In this document: piece after piece, positions 47,743-62,554 of the stretch
Layout: every line of letters starts with the position of its first letter
How positions within the stretch are numbered: position 1 is the stretch's first letter
DNA from: Myotis daubentonii
Lineage: Eukaryota > Chordata > Mammalia > Chiroptera > Vespertilionidae
DNA: 64,000 nucleotides
Assembly (NCBI RefSeq): GCF_963259705.1
Contig: NC_081842.1
Coordinates: 60,958,787-61,022,786, forward strand
Direction of reading: 5' to 3'
The notes under the pieces: generated by a model
The model's database searches: none
What the model was told of the DNA's origin: nothing
What the model saw: the letters and a program-made list of their open reading frames with translations, nothing else
Made by a program: the position numbers and the translations under genes

Positions 47743-47759
47743 GAGTAGAGGCTAAGGCC

Positions 47760-47945
47760 AGAGAATATGAATCCTGGTTCTGCTCCCTTAGCTCTATGGA
47801 CCTAGTAAGTTCCTACGTTTCTCCATCTGAAAAGCAGAGGTGATAACAGTATTTGCACCCACCATAACATTATCAATTTGAGATAACAACATGTGTGAAG
47901 CACTTAAGAACAGTGTCTGGCACATTGTAAACAGTAAATATTAAC
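47760..47945 (+). repeat. MIR relic
   Basis: 'aatcctggttctgctccctt', 'ttctccatctgaaaagcaga' and 'agtgtctggcacattgtaaa' are in MIR order and sense orientation. Confidence 0.8.
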
Positions 47946-49020
47946 TATTGAAATATTTATAAACAGATAATCGGTTGACAGCAGGTGGGAAGGTAGAGCA
48001 AGAATTTGAAAATTTAGAGAAACAATCATTGAATGTTAGTTTCATTCCTTCTGTATTTTCTCATAAACTTCTCCCTCCTTAAGTCCCAATTCTAGACTGA
48101 AATACTTTTTTCTTCCTATAAAATTTCCCAGTCTTGGTGAGATTTTTTTTTCTAACAGCATCAGTTCAAAATATTTGAAGGCAGCAACAGTAAAGCTACC
48201 AATCATAGCCTTACGGTAGACTACTTTTGTACTTTATTATCTACAAAATAGCCATGTTTCCATTTGTATAACCTAAACATTTGTTATTCACTTTCCTGCT
48301 GGTATAATTGGGAGTAAGGATGGGGAATAAAAAGGAAGGCAGGATTTAAAGCTTTGCCTCACCAGCATTTTAAAGACCAATGACAAAGGTCTTTCATAGT
48401 AATAGTCGGGACGGAGAGGCATCATTCATCTGATAAAAGCTGCCACGCACCGCGTGTGTTTGCTGTTAACATTCTTTACTCCCCTCCATGATACCCAGAG
48501 ACCTCAGGCTCTCTCTTAATTCCGAGCCTCTACTGCTCTTGGGATATAAAAACCCCTGTTCAGGTTTGAAATTGCAAATAGATTGCATGTTGGCCACATC
48601 TGCCCCGGGATGGTTTCAGTTTGGCCTTCACACAAAAATCCAGCTTTAGGGTTTCTCTTAGAGAAAAAACAAAAACAAAAACATAGAATAAATATCTCAG
48701 AACACAAGACCCACATTCCTGAGGGCAACATTCTGCTAAGCGCTGAACAGCTGCTCCCTTCAGTTACAGCGCGGACACTCCAATCTGCAGCATTACTGAT
48801 CATCCCCCATTGTCTTCCACCCGACCAGGGTCACGCAGTGGCCGTGCTCTCTCACCCCTGCAGACCTGTGTCTGCAAACTCCAGCTAGACCTTTCCTGCC
48901 TGCCACCAGAGAGGGCTTCCTTTCTCCTGTCCCTCAGCAGTTTTCCCAACCAATAGCGAGGGGACCAGGCCCGCTGTGGGTATTGCTACATGTGCTTTCT
49001 GGAGATAGCATCCCAACAGA
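47946..49020. other. No gene seen; approach to the CpG island
   Basis: Repeat-poor sequence with rising GC. Contains one exact CCAAT (48950-48954). I see no exon. Confidence 0.4.
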
Positions 49021-49865
49021 AAGAGGTGACCGTGCCGGTGGGAATGACAGGCACCGCGGGACCACAGTCTGGATGGCAACCGTCCACTCTACTTTTTCTG
49101 CGATCCTGACGCAGCCATACCTCACTGTTCCCAGGCAAACCAAAGGGGCCGGTTTTCTGTAGAACAATGAGCACCGGCCTTCGATCACCCTAGTTCCAAA
49201 GGACCAAAAGCTACTAAGGGACAGTCTGACCCCCGTTTCCTCGGAGGCTTCAGGATATGCGGCTTGAAAGCATTTCCCCTCACCTGATTTCGGGGCCGGT
49301 TCAGAGAGCGCCGGGCGGCAGGGCCCTAGGAGCGCGCGCATGCAGCATGAGCTCATTTCTCAGGGGCGTTCCCAGCAGGCCAGCCCGGCCGGGGTTTAAT
49401 CAATGGCCCCGCGGCGGGGCGGGGTGGGGCGCGGCCGCCCAGGGGCGCTGCTGCCTTTCTGAAAGCTTTGTTTAGCGTCCGAGAACTCGCTCTCGGCCGG
49501 TGAGGCATCTAGCATCGATCTGGACTTTTCGGGGAAGACACTGGCACTCGGGACGCACTATCCCGGGCGGAGGGAAGTCTTGGGCGCGCAGAATTCGCCG
49601 CGCCCCGCCGGCAGCCTCAGTGAGTGGAGAGAGGCCCTAAACCCTCTGCTCGCCTGAGCGCTCCGAGCCCAGCCCCGCCGACCGCAGCAGTTCCGGACCG
49701 GCAGTGCGGAGAGCCCGCGCTCCCTATTTGCGGTTCCCATATGGTGTGGGAGCAGCCGCCGGCGAGCCCGTCACACCGTCCGCCGCGGCCCCAGCCGAGC
49801 TGCTCCGGACTCCGGGGACCGCCGCCGGAGGCTGAGGGCCAATCACACTGCAGCTAGGTCTTGCG

Positions 49866-50406
49866 ATTGGACGGCAGTGAGTGCCGATTGGCTACCGCTA
49901 GCGGTGCGGCCTCCCTCCCTTTCCCTTTAGCCCCAACTCCAGCTCCAAAGCTTCCAGCCAATGAGAAGGCACTTTATAGACGCCCTCCCATTGCTTTCTT
50001 CTTTGCCCCACCTTGGCGAGGGAGGAGGCGTTCTGACTGGCCAGACTGTCCTCGGAAGCCCCCTTCCGTTCACGATTCAGCGAGGGAGGCACACTCCCCG
50101 AGGAGTTTTTTGGCCAATTACAAGGCGGCCACGGGCCCAGCCGTGCTGTTTCACCCAGAACCCCGGGTTTCACCGTTCTTAACTCTTCAAGCGTTTTTTT
50201 CTGGGGGGCCGGCGGACTCTGATTGGCCACTGTGGCCTTTATCGAATTTCTCCTCCGAACAAGGCGAACCCACCTTCTTCTGGTTCGGGTATCTTCGGTA
50301 TTTTTCGCCCGTTGGGCGTGGATTTCCAGCGACAGATTCTAATTGGCTCCTTAGATCTATCGGCTTTTTCCGGCAGAAGCAGCCAACAAACGACGTCCGT
50401 GATTGG
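49866..50406. promoter_or_regulatory. Array of seven CCAAT boxes in the GSK3B promoter
   Basis: Exact CCAAT or ATTGG pentamers at 49866, 49887, 49958, 50114, 50222, 50342 and 50402, several in the ideal NF-Y context GATTGGCT or AGCCAATGAG. Orientation is mixed: five read ATTGG and two read CCAAT on the + strand. NF-Y is the usual CCAAT binder at such promoters. The array ends about 170 bases before the likely start of transcription. Confidence 0.75.
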
Positions 50407-50628
50407 CTCTGTTTGGGCTTCGGCTCCGCGACCGAAGCGGGCGGGCGCGGGGCTCGGCCGGCGATTCCTAGACGCCGGCTACGCGGGCGTCGGGGCGCTG
50501 GGCGGTGTAAGACTGGGTGGGGGAGGAAGGAGGCGGAGGCCGAGGCGGAGGGGGGAGGGGTAGCGGGGAAGAGCTAGGCGGCTGCGCAGACGGCGCTCCT
50601 CACACAGAGCAGCCCCTGACCCGGGCGA

Positions 50629-50679
50629 ATGCGGGCTTGTGTTGCCGCCGCCGCTGCCGCCGCCGTCCGGGCCGAGTGA
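50629..50679 (+). promoter_or_regulatory. uORF 1 in GSK3B leader (16 codons)
   Basis: AUG at 50629 followed by an alanine-rich peptide encoded by (GCC)n and a UGA at 50677. The context 'gggcgaATGc' is weak to moderate. It could capture some scanning ribosomes. No product is expected to be stable. Confidence 0.4.
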
Positions 50680-50883
50680 CAAAGGAAGGAAGGCAGGCAG
50701 GAAGGAAGGAAGGAAGCAAGGAGGAGCCGGTCCCACAGCCGCTGACAGGGCTCCGGACTGGGGGCAAAGCGCGGACACTTCCTGAGCAGGCACCGAGCAG
50801 AGGCGAGGGGCGGGAGGGCGGCCGCGCTGGTGCCGTGGACGGGGGAGGGGGCCCCGAGGGACCGAAGCGGTTGCTGGGTTCCC

Positions 50884-51036
50884 ATGTCCCCGGCGTATGG
50901 GGAGCAGTCGAGGAGCCGCTGCCTGGGATCTGAAGGGAGCTGCCGCCGCCGCCGCCATGGCCGCTGGATCCAGCCGCCGCCCGCAGCTGCTCCTGGCGCA
51001 ATGAGGAGAGGAGCCGCCGACACCGCCCGCCTCTGA
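50884..51036 (+). promoter_or_regulatory. uORF 2 in GSK3B leader (50 codons)
   Basis: AUG at 50884 ('ttcccATGtcc', moderate context) runs to UGA at 51034. It overlaps uORF 3 in another frame. A second in-frame AUG lies at 51001, overlapping the stop codon of uORF 3. Confidence 0.4.
50957..51004 (+). promoter_or_regulatory. uORF 3 with perfect Kozak context
   Basis: GCCGCCGCCATGG at 50948-50960 is an optimal Kozak sequence, better than that of the GSK3B initiator (atcATGt). It encodes MAAGSSRRPQLLLAQ and stops at UGA 51002. Ribosomes scanning the leader should mostly start here, so GSK3B translation would depend on reinitiation, leaky scanning or a downstream start site. Confidence 0.6.
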
Positions 51037-51384
51037 CCGACTCGCGACTCCGCCGCCCTCCAGGTCGCCGGGCCCCCGCCGCCAGCCCGCCCGCCAGATC
51101 CCGCCGCTGCCCGAGCCGCAGCGTTTCCCGTCGCATCTCCGAGCCGCCCCCTCCCTCTCCCTCCCTCCTTCCCATCCCCCTTCTTTTCAAGCGTGAGACT
51201 CGTGATCCTTCCGCCGCTTCCCTCCTTCATTGACTCGGAAAAAAAATCCCCGAGGAAAATAGAATCTTCAAAGTACTTATTTTCAATCAAGTATTTGTCC
51301 CCGTTTCGCGTGATATATATCTCTCTATATATATTTTTTAGGATCCACCCTCCCCCTTTCTCTCCTCCAAGGAAAGGGAGGGGA

Positions 51385-51429
51385 ATGAATTGTATTTTTT
51401 CCCCCCTAGTCCCAAATCATCTATGTTAA
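51385..51429 (+). promoter_or_regulatory. uORFs 4-6, short, in the AU-rich leader
   Basis: Three short upstream ORFs: AUG 51385 (14 codons, stop at 51427), AUG 51423 (9 codons, overlapping the previous stop region) and AUG 51552 (7 codons). Contexts are ordinary. All end before the main start. Confidence 0.35.
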
Positions 51430-51629
51430 ATACCCATACTGATCTGTCTTGAAGGAGAAATACATCGCTCGTTTTTTAAATAGCTATACAAAAGGAGTGG
51501 AAAAAAACCCAAGAGAACGAAGTCTTTTTCTTTTTCTTGTGGGAGAACTTAATGCTGCTTTTGTCATTAACCTAACATCCCAACATACAACAAAAGGAAG
51601 AGGAGGAGGAAGGAAGGAAAAGAAGGTGA

Positions 51630-56490
<4,861 letters not shown>

Positions 56491-56496
56491 TTTTTT

Positions 56497-56714
56497 AAAA
56501 ATATATATTTTATTGATTTTTTACAGAGAGGAAGGGAGAGGGATAGAGAGTTAGAAACATCAATGAGAGAGAAACATCCATCAGCTGCCTCCTGCACACC
56601 CCCTACTGGGGAATGTGCCTGCAACCAAGGTACATGCCCTTGAACGGAATCGAACCTGGGACCCTTGAGTCCGCAGGCTGACACTCTATCCACTGAGCCC
56701 AACCAGTTAGGGCA
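56497..56714 (-). repeat. Ves SINE, antisense in GSK3B intron 1
   Basis: Minus copy from 'aatatatattttattgattt' to head 'gagcccaaccagttagggc'. Very similar to the copies at 12840 and 30110, hence probably the same young subfamily. Confidence 0.93.
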
Positions 56715-56949
56715 TAGAAAAGAGGTTGCAATCTTTGTTTCTATCTTGGGTCATACAAATCTTTATTGATTATATAAATATCTTTGAAATTGGTTAAATG
56801 TGATATAGAAATGTACATTTATATAAAGGCCTGTGTGAATAGAACAGCAAAGAAAAATTGACAGAGTTAAAGAACAATTTGTTTTCCCAAAAGTTTGCTA
56901 CCACTAAGTTGACACAATAAAGCGATATTCTATTTATTATAGAGTTTTT

Positions 56950-57300
56950 ATTTTTGTTTTTTAAAAATGAGTTATTACTCAGCAAATAATGAGCATTCAT
57001 TAAATTATGTCAATATATACTTGTGTCTGTAATGTACTTGGTCTGGTACAAGGTATAAAGATAAAACTTCGTTGATTTGGAGTCTAGTTTACAGTTCCCC
57101 TTCCCACTCTGCTTATGTTTTGGGGAGAAAGGTTTACTTTCAAAGGGTATGCAAGTAAAAAATTTGTAAATGGTTGAATCTTAATTCTATTTGTATTTAT
57201 AATCTTACAGTCATCTTATAGTTTTCTTAGAAGCATTTTGGTGTGATCAGATTGAGGCAAAATGATGAATTTTTAAAAAACGAATTCTGTCAAACCAACT
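56950..57300. other. Intron sequence, nothing recognised
   Basis: AT-rich intron 1 without an identifiable element. Confidence 0.4.
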
Positions 57301-57314
57301 TTTTCTTTAAAAAA

Positions 57315-57546
57315 AAAAAAATCCTCACCAAAGGATATGTTTTTCATTGATTCTAGAGAGAGGAAGGGAGAGGGAGAGGGAGAAAGAGAAGCATCAATGT
57401 GAGAAACATCAATTGGTTGCCTCACATAAGGGTCCCAACCAGGAATTGAACCCAAAACCTGGGAATGTACCCTGACCAGAATTGAACTCAGAGCCCTTTG
57501 ATGCGTGGAGCGACACTCTAACCATTTAGCACCACTGGCCAAAGCC
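57315..57546 (-). repeat. Ves SINE, antisense in GSK3B intron 1
   Basis: Tail side 'aaatcctcaccaaaggatat', head 'gcaccactggccaaagc'. Imperfect 'aactttttcttt'/'agcttttccttt' flanks suggest a diverged target duplication, so it is an older copy. Confidence 0.88.
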
Positions 57547-57995
57547 CAGCTTTTCCTTTTGTCTCCAGGGTACCATTTCCAACAGTGGCACAGATATGAT
57601 TCATTAATATGTTCCCTTATTAACACAGTCTAGAGTTGTTAATTTCTTGATTGTCCTTTCAAATCAATTTAATAATAAAAAGTGAACATTTCTGACAAAG
57701 GAGTAACTATTTTTCTAGTAACTTGTATTTCAGATGATGGTATAATTTAGATAAATTTACAGGTTTACAGATTGGCTAGGCATGCCCTAAAGCCAGAGAG
57801 GTGGTAGGTAGGCAGGCAGGCAAATGTATTAGTAACATTGGTATAAAGCAGTAATATTAGTACTACATTTTTTTCATTATCATTAATTGTAGCATGTTGA
57901 AATCCTTGGCTTAGAAAGCAAAAAATAAATAGGTTACCCTAATTGACAGTATTAATTAAAGTACATTAATTAAAGTACATTAATAATTGATTGAC
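57547..57995. other. Intron sequence with a short direct repeat
   Basis: The 'attaattaaagtac' type unit is repeated twice at about 57950-57985, and a (GGCA)n-like 'ggtaggcaggcaggcaggca' lies near 57805. Otherwise unassigned. Confidence 0.45.
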
Positions 57996-58004
57996 ATGGG
58001 ATAT

Positions 58005-58225
58005 GTCTATTGAATGCTTACTGTGTACTAAGTATTCTGCCAAATTCTTTACTTGCATTACAACAGTTAATCATTACAACATTTCTACAAAGTAGCTAAT
58101 ACTGTTATCCCCATTTTATAGATGAGGTAAATGAGATTCAGAGAGGTAAAGCAACTTGTCCACGATTACCTGGCCAGTAAGTTGCTGTGTTAGAATTCAA
58201 ACCCAGGCATTCTGATTCTAGAGCC
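58005..58225 (-). repeat. MIR relic
   Basis: 'atccccattttatagatgag', 'agcaacttgtccacgattac' and 'gaattcaaacccaggcattc' are the reverse complement of a near-full MIR. Confidence 0.85.
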
Positions 58226-59480
58226 CTTGTTTTTTATTTGTATGTTATAGATAATGGATTGATTCTTACCTTAACTCTACGATTCCAGAGATAAGCTAAA
58301 ATACTTTTTGCTTTTAGGATAATTTAGCAGTGACTTTCATTATTAGTACTGCTTTTGAAATTAGTTTCAGGAATGCCTGTTAGCAGATATAGTACTTAAA
58401 TACTTATAGTTAACATTGGAAAAAATCCTCAATTATTTTAAGATTTTAGGGAAAACTTATGAAGAAAAACATTGAAAATGAAAATATTAGGGCTTATGGC
58501 AGAACAAAAAAAATAAGTAATATATGCTATTTTTTTGTTTAATGTTCATTCAGAGCACTGGTTTTTATTGAAAAATACTGATTATATATAAATCTGGTGT
58601 ATATATGTATTTATATTTCTAGGTGATACTAGAATGTGATTCTCCAAATTAGCCATTATTAAGGGTTATTATTTATCTCCATCTTTTCTTATAGGTTGTA
58701 CAGTGTTCTACATGTTCTTTTTCTTCTTTTTTGCTTGCATGTACACAACCAGTGAACAAGTTAGTTAAGTATCTTTTGGACATTTGTTAGGTCTGGAACT
58801 GTACCTGCAGGGTTTTTTTTGTTTGTTTGTTTTTTAAAGAATAACAGCTATGCATCAATGTGGAGTTGGAATTGGGTTATTTGAAATATCACCTTTTGGG
58901 AATCAGGAAATAAAGCAAGAAAGCTTCTGAGCAGCTGAAATCCCCAGACAAATAAATGATGTATACAGTTTGCTCATAGGTTGGTTTTTAGGCTATTATT
59001 TAAACTTCTTTATTATTATTTAACACAGTTCTAATTCATTCAGTTGTCTGGTTTTCTAAAATTGAAAATTAGAAGAGACTGAATGGATACTGATACTGCC
59101 AAAAAGAATAGGCCGACAATTCAGGAAAACAAGCATATTGGGATTACTTAGTGTAGGTTTACACAGCTCCAGGGGAAATCATCATGATAATTGTTCAAAA
59201 TGTTGATCTAGAGAAGGTTAATTTATACTACCTTCACTCTCTGTTAAAATAGTAGGAGTCAGGAAAGTCTCTTCTGGATAGCTGGGGTTCTGTAATAACT
59301 TCTCATTATATCCAACATTCTCTAAATTTGTTAGCCACAGAAAAAATGAAAAAAAGAACTGGGTCATCTCATCTCTGTCTGGTTGACCAACTCTAGTTGA
59401 ATTTCAGTGATATGATGGATAAAGGTACTAAAGTCTTCAGTATGCTAACTCATAGTATTGTTTCCAATTCTTTCTTCCAT
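58226..59480. other. Intron sequence, nothing recognised
   Basis: AT-rich GSK3B intron 1 with no exon or clear repeat. Confidence 0.4.
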
Positions 59481-59496
59481 TTTCCATCTACATTTA

Positions 59497-59740
59497 ATAA
59501 AAAACATTTAATTGGGCTGTTGTTTTTAACATGTTTCTATTGATTTTTTTAGAGAGAGAGGAAGGACGAGGGATAGAGAAATAGAACATCAATGAGAGAG
59601 AAACTTCAATCAGCTGCCTCTTGTATGCCCCCACTAGGGATTGAACCCACAACCCAGGTATATGCCCTGAGCAGTAATCAACCAGTGACTTCTTGGTTCA
59701 TGAGTTGATGCTCAACCACTAAGCCACACTAGCCTGACTG
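59497..59740 (-). repeat. Ves SINE, antisense in GSK3B intron 1
   Basis: Body 'ttctattgatttttttagag' to head 'aagccacactagcctgact'. Flanked by a 'tccatctacattta' duplication (about 59483 and 59742). Confidence 0.9.
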
Positions 59741-59991
59741 TCCATCTACATTTATTACTCAGACACAGCATTTTATCTGATTTAAGGTTTATTGTCCTAG
59801 TTTTTTTTCTGTGGCATATATGGAGTTGCTGTTTAGATATTCTCCTGCCCATATTTTCGGTTTGTGGAATACTTGAAGGCACTGCATGGAGTTATTTAAG
59901 CTTTCTTATGAATTATGATTGGTTATTAGAGAATAACTTTACCAAATACATGCTGTATGGCCTATGTAATGAGAATTGAAAAGGGTAGGTA

Positions 59992-60151
59992 TCTTTTTTT
60001 TTTTTTTAATTGATTGGTTGCCTCCTGTACCCACCCAACAGGGGATTTAACCCACAACCTGGGTATGTGCTGCCCTGACCAGGAGTCGAACCGCCACCTT
60101 TTGGTGTATGGAATGACACTCTAGAACCAATTGTGCCACACTGGCCAGGGC
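59992..60151 (-). repeat. Ves SINE, short variant
   Basis: About 160 bp: a T run, 'aattgattggttgcctcctg', then head 'gtgccacactggccagggc'. It lacks the purine-rich central part. Flanks 'gtaggtatctt' and 'gtgggtatctt' are a near-exact duplication, so the shortening happened before or during insertion. Confidence 0.88.
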
Positions 60152-60339
60152 AAAAAAGTGGGTATCTTAATTGTTGATCTGAAGAAAAAGGACAGTCTTG
60201 GCAAAGTACTTTTTTCTTTTTTGAATGTCTAAGAAATTCTTAGGGGCTTAATTGGCTAATTTGATTTAAAAGGTTGTTTTTGATTTCTTTGTAAAGAAGG
60301 CTAACCTATCTTAAAAATGTGATTCTCTCTACTCATTAT

Positions 60340-60344
60340 TTCTT

Positions 60345-60375
<31 letters not shown>

Positions 60376-60442
60376 TATTTCTTTATTGGTTAAGGTATTA
60401 CAAATGTGTCCTCATCCCCCCATTAACCCCAACCTCCCCCCC
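60340..60442 (-). repeat. L1 3' UTR stub
   Basis: (ATT)n/(TTTA)n as complement of the tail, then 'ggttaaggtattacaaatgt' and a C-rich segment, the terminal part of a recent bat L1 3' UTR. Severely 5'-truncated. Confidence 0.8.
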
Positions 60443-60765
60443 CTACTCATTATTTCTTAAAATCAGTTAAATCATTTACATTGATAACCACTTTTTTCAT
60501 GACTTGTGTTGAAGTTACTGAGCTGCATCAAATTACTACTCTTAGACTTTTGACTTTGTAGAGGCTGCACCTGAATATTTGGAGGTACTAAAGTTAGGCT
60601 TGTTATCAGATTGATAGTATTACATTTCATCTACTGTTCTAATGGAATTTCAGTGCTTTGACACTATATACATTATTTCAATTCTGAAAGGAAGAGGGAT
60701 GCTTTGAGTTGGTATGGTTTCAATATTAAATGGAATTGTATGTATATACATATATCATGTTTATA

Positions 60766-61028
60766 CTAGAGGCCCGGTGCACGAAATTTGTGCTCAGGTA
60801 GGATCCTTAGGCCTGGCCAGCAGTCAGGGCTGATCTGTGGGGCAACTGGCTGGGTGATCGGGGCCTCCCGCTGGTACTCACCTTGGCTGGCCTGGGGCCT
60901 GTGGGCTGGGGGCAGCACCTGGTTAAGCGTCTGTCCCCTAGTGGTCAGTGCACATCATAGCGACTGGTCATTCCACCAGTTGTTTTGTCCTTCGGTCGAT
61001 TTGCATATTAGGCTTTTACTATATAGGA
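60766..61028 (-). mobile_element. Helitron in GSK3B intron 1
   Basis: 263 bp, minus orientation: left A|CTAG then 'aggcccggtgcacgaaattt' with the 3' palindrome. Right '...gcttttactatatagga|t'. Both termini are canonical and little mutated, so it looks young. At 60931-60944 it has CTGTCCCCTAGTGG, a one-mismatch CTCF-like word shared with Helitron 3 at 41.6 kb. Confidence 0.92.
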
Positions 61029-61218
61029 TGTAGTAAACACCAAAATATTATTAATTGGATATTGTATGATAAACAGTTACACGCTTATTTACATATTTTG
61101 CTTTAAAAAATAGAATTTACTCACACGATTCAGAATTTAAAAGGTACTCAGTGACATCTTCCTCTTGCTCCTGCTCTGTAACTACCAGTTCCCTTTCCTG
61201 GAGACAGCCAGCATTCTA

Positions 61219-61377
61219 ATTCCTTCCTTTCTTCCTTCCCTCCCTCCCTTCTTCCCTCCGTCCCTTCTTCCCTCCCTCCCTCCCTCCCTCCCTCCCTCCC
61301 TCCCTCCCTCCCTCCCTCCCTCCCTCCCTCCCTTCCTTCCTTCCTTCCTTCCTTCCTTCCTTCCTTCCTTCCTTCCA
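61219..61377. repeat. (CCTT)n/(CCCT)n polypyrimidine microsatellite
   Basis: About 160 bases of pure pyrimidine in which CCCT units dominate the centre and TTCC units the right side, adjoining the tail of the next SINE. Prone to length change and to triplex formation. Frames through it are artefacts. Confidence 0.97.
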
Positions 61378-61569
61378 TTTATTGGTTTTTAGGGAGAGAG
61401 GAAGGTAGAAGAGAAAAACATTGATGTGAGAGCCCAACATCAATGGGCTTGCCTCCTGCGTTGCCTCCACTGGGAATTAAGCTAGCAACTTGGCCTGACC
61501 AGAATTGAACCAGCAACCTTTAAGTGTGCAGGACAACGCCCAACAAACTGAGCCACACTGGCCAGGGCC
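61378..61569 (-). repeat. Ves SINE with expanded tail
   Basis: Body 'tattggtttttagggagaga' to head 'gagccacactggccagggc'. The polypyrimidine tract at its left is the complement of its expanded A/G-rich 3' tail. Confidence 0.92.
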
Positions 61570-62550
61570 CATTTTCTTATGTATAATCTGAATGTTTATA
61601 GGTTAGTTCTAGTACGGAATTATGTTTTGTTGCATACATACCTGAATTGACCCTGGCTTTAGCATATGAGTGCTAGAATTAAGACAAAAATTAAATCAGT
61701 TACTCTAGAAAATTGCTCTTGCTTTTTATCACTAAATCTAAATGTTTTAGGTTATTAAATCTTTATTTTTCTGAATGTGCATTAGATGGGGAGTAAGTGA
61801 AGTTGAGAGAATGCTTCTCATGGCAACAAGAGGTAAAATGCATTCAATGAACACTTAGTAGCACATTTAAAGTACTTCTTACTGTGTTTGAAAAATGATC
61901 TATAGTGTCAGGTAGATAATATCTGTGTTTTTTCTGGGAATAGTTGCTTATTTTATGGTAAAGAAAAAGACAAAGGGTAATTTTTTCCTCTAACTTTCCA
62001 TTTTTCTAATACCTTAGATGAAAAAACCTGTTCTCTTGAGAGATCAGAGGCGCAGAGTGCGTCAATGTCAATGAAGCCTGTGCCTTTTACCTCTTTAAGA
62101 GCGCACGGTTTCATTCTGCTCGTAAACCAAGCACTCTTTTGTCATTTAAAAAAATTTTATTTTTTATTTTTATAAAGTAATACACTAATATTATTGAAAG
62201 AAATCAAATATTGCAAAAAGTCTTATTATGGAAGCCAGTCTCCTATTCCCCATTTTTATTTCCCAGAGGCTGTTTCCTCTAGTAGTTTTTATCATACTTT
62301 TAATTAGTATACTCTTTGTCTATTTCTTAAAATTATTTTTAAATATTTATTGTCTTTTCATTATGGTAGATACTATTTATTGTCATTCTCATTTTCCTTT
62401 TGCTATCATGCTAATATAATTATACCACTATTTTTAGTTTATCATTATTTATGTAAGTTATAACTTAAATGATTAATACTCAATACCTAGATAATAAGCA
62501 ATATTCTTAGCAGAAGGAAGTAGTGTACAATGATCACATTTCCTTTTATA
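61570..62550. other. Intron sequence, nothing recognised
   Basis: AT-rich intron 1 with no recognisable exon or repeat. Confidence 0.4.
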
Positions 62551-62554
62551 AAAC

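Larger units (their letters stand above)
49020..51240. promoter_or_regulatory. CpG island of GSK3B
   Basis: Strongly GC- and CpG-rich compared with the rest of the window, spanning the upstream promoter, the leader and the start of exon 1. Contains GC boxes (GGGGCGGGG at 49416-49424) and an NRF1-like 'cgcgcatgcagc' near 49338. The island extends more than 1 kb upstream of the likely GSK3B start, leaving room for a divergent transcript. CpG-island promoters of this kind are usually TATA-less and broadly expressed. Confidence 0.9.

Noticed and set aside
49861..50577. 238-codon + strand frame upstream of GSK3B
   Set aside because: CpG-island composition removes stop codons. It has no recognisable domain and overlaps the CCAAT array.
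50574..51290. Minus-strand frames of about 200-240 codons opposite the GSK3B leader
   Set aside because: Low-complexity Arg/Gly/Ala/Pro peptides typical of antisense CpG islands; no family features.
61148..61470. Minus-strand EGRK-type repeat peptides
   Set aside because: Direct translation of the polypyrimidine microsatellite.
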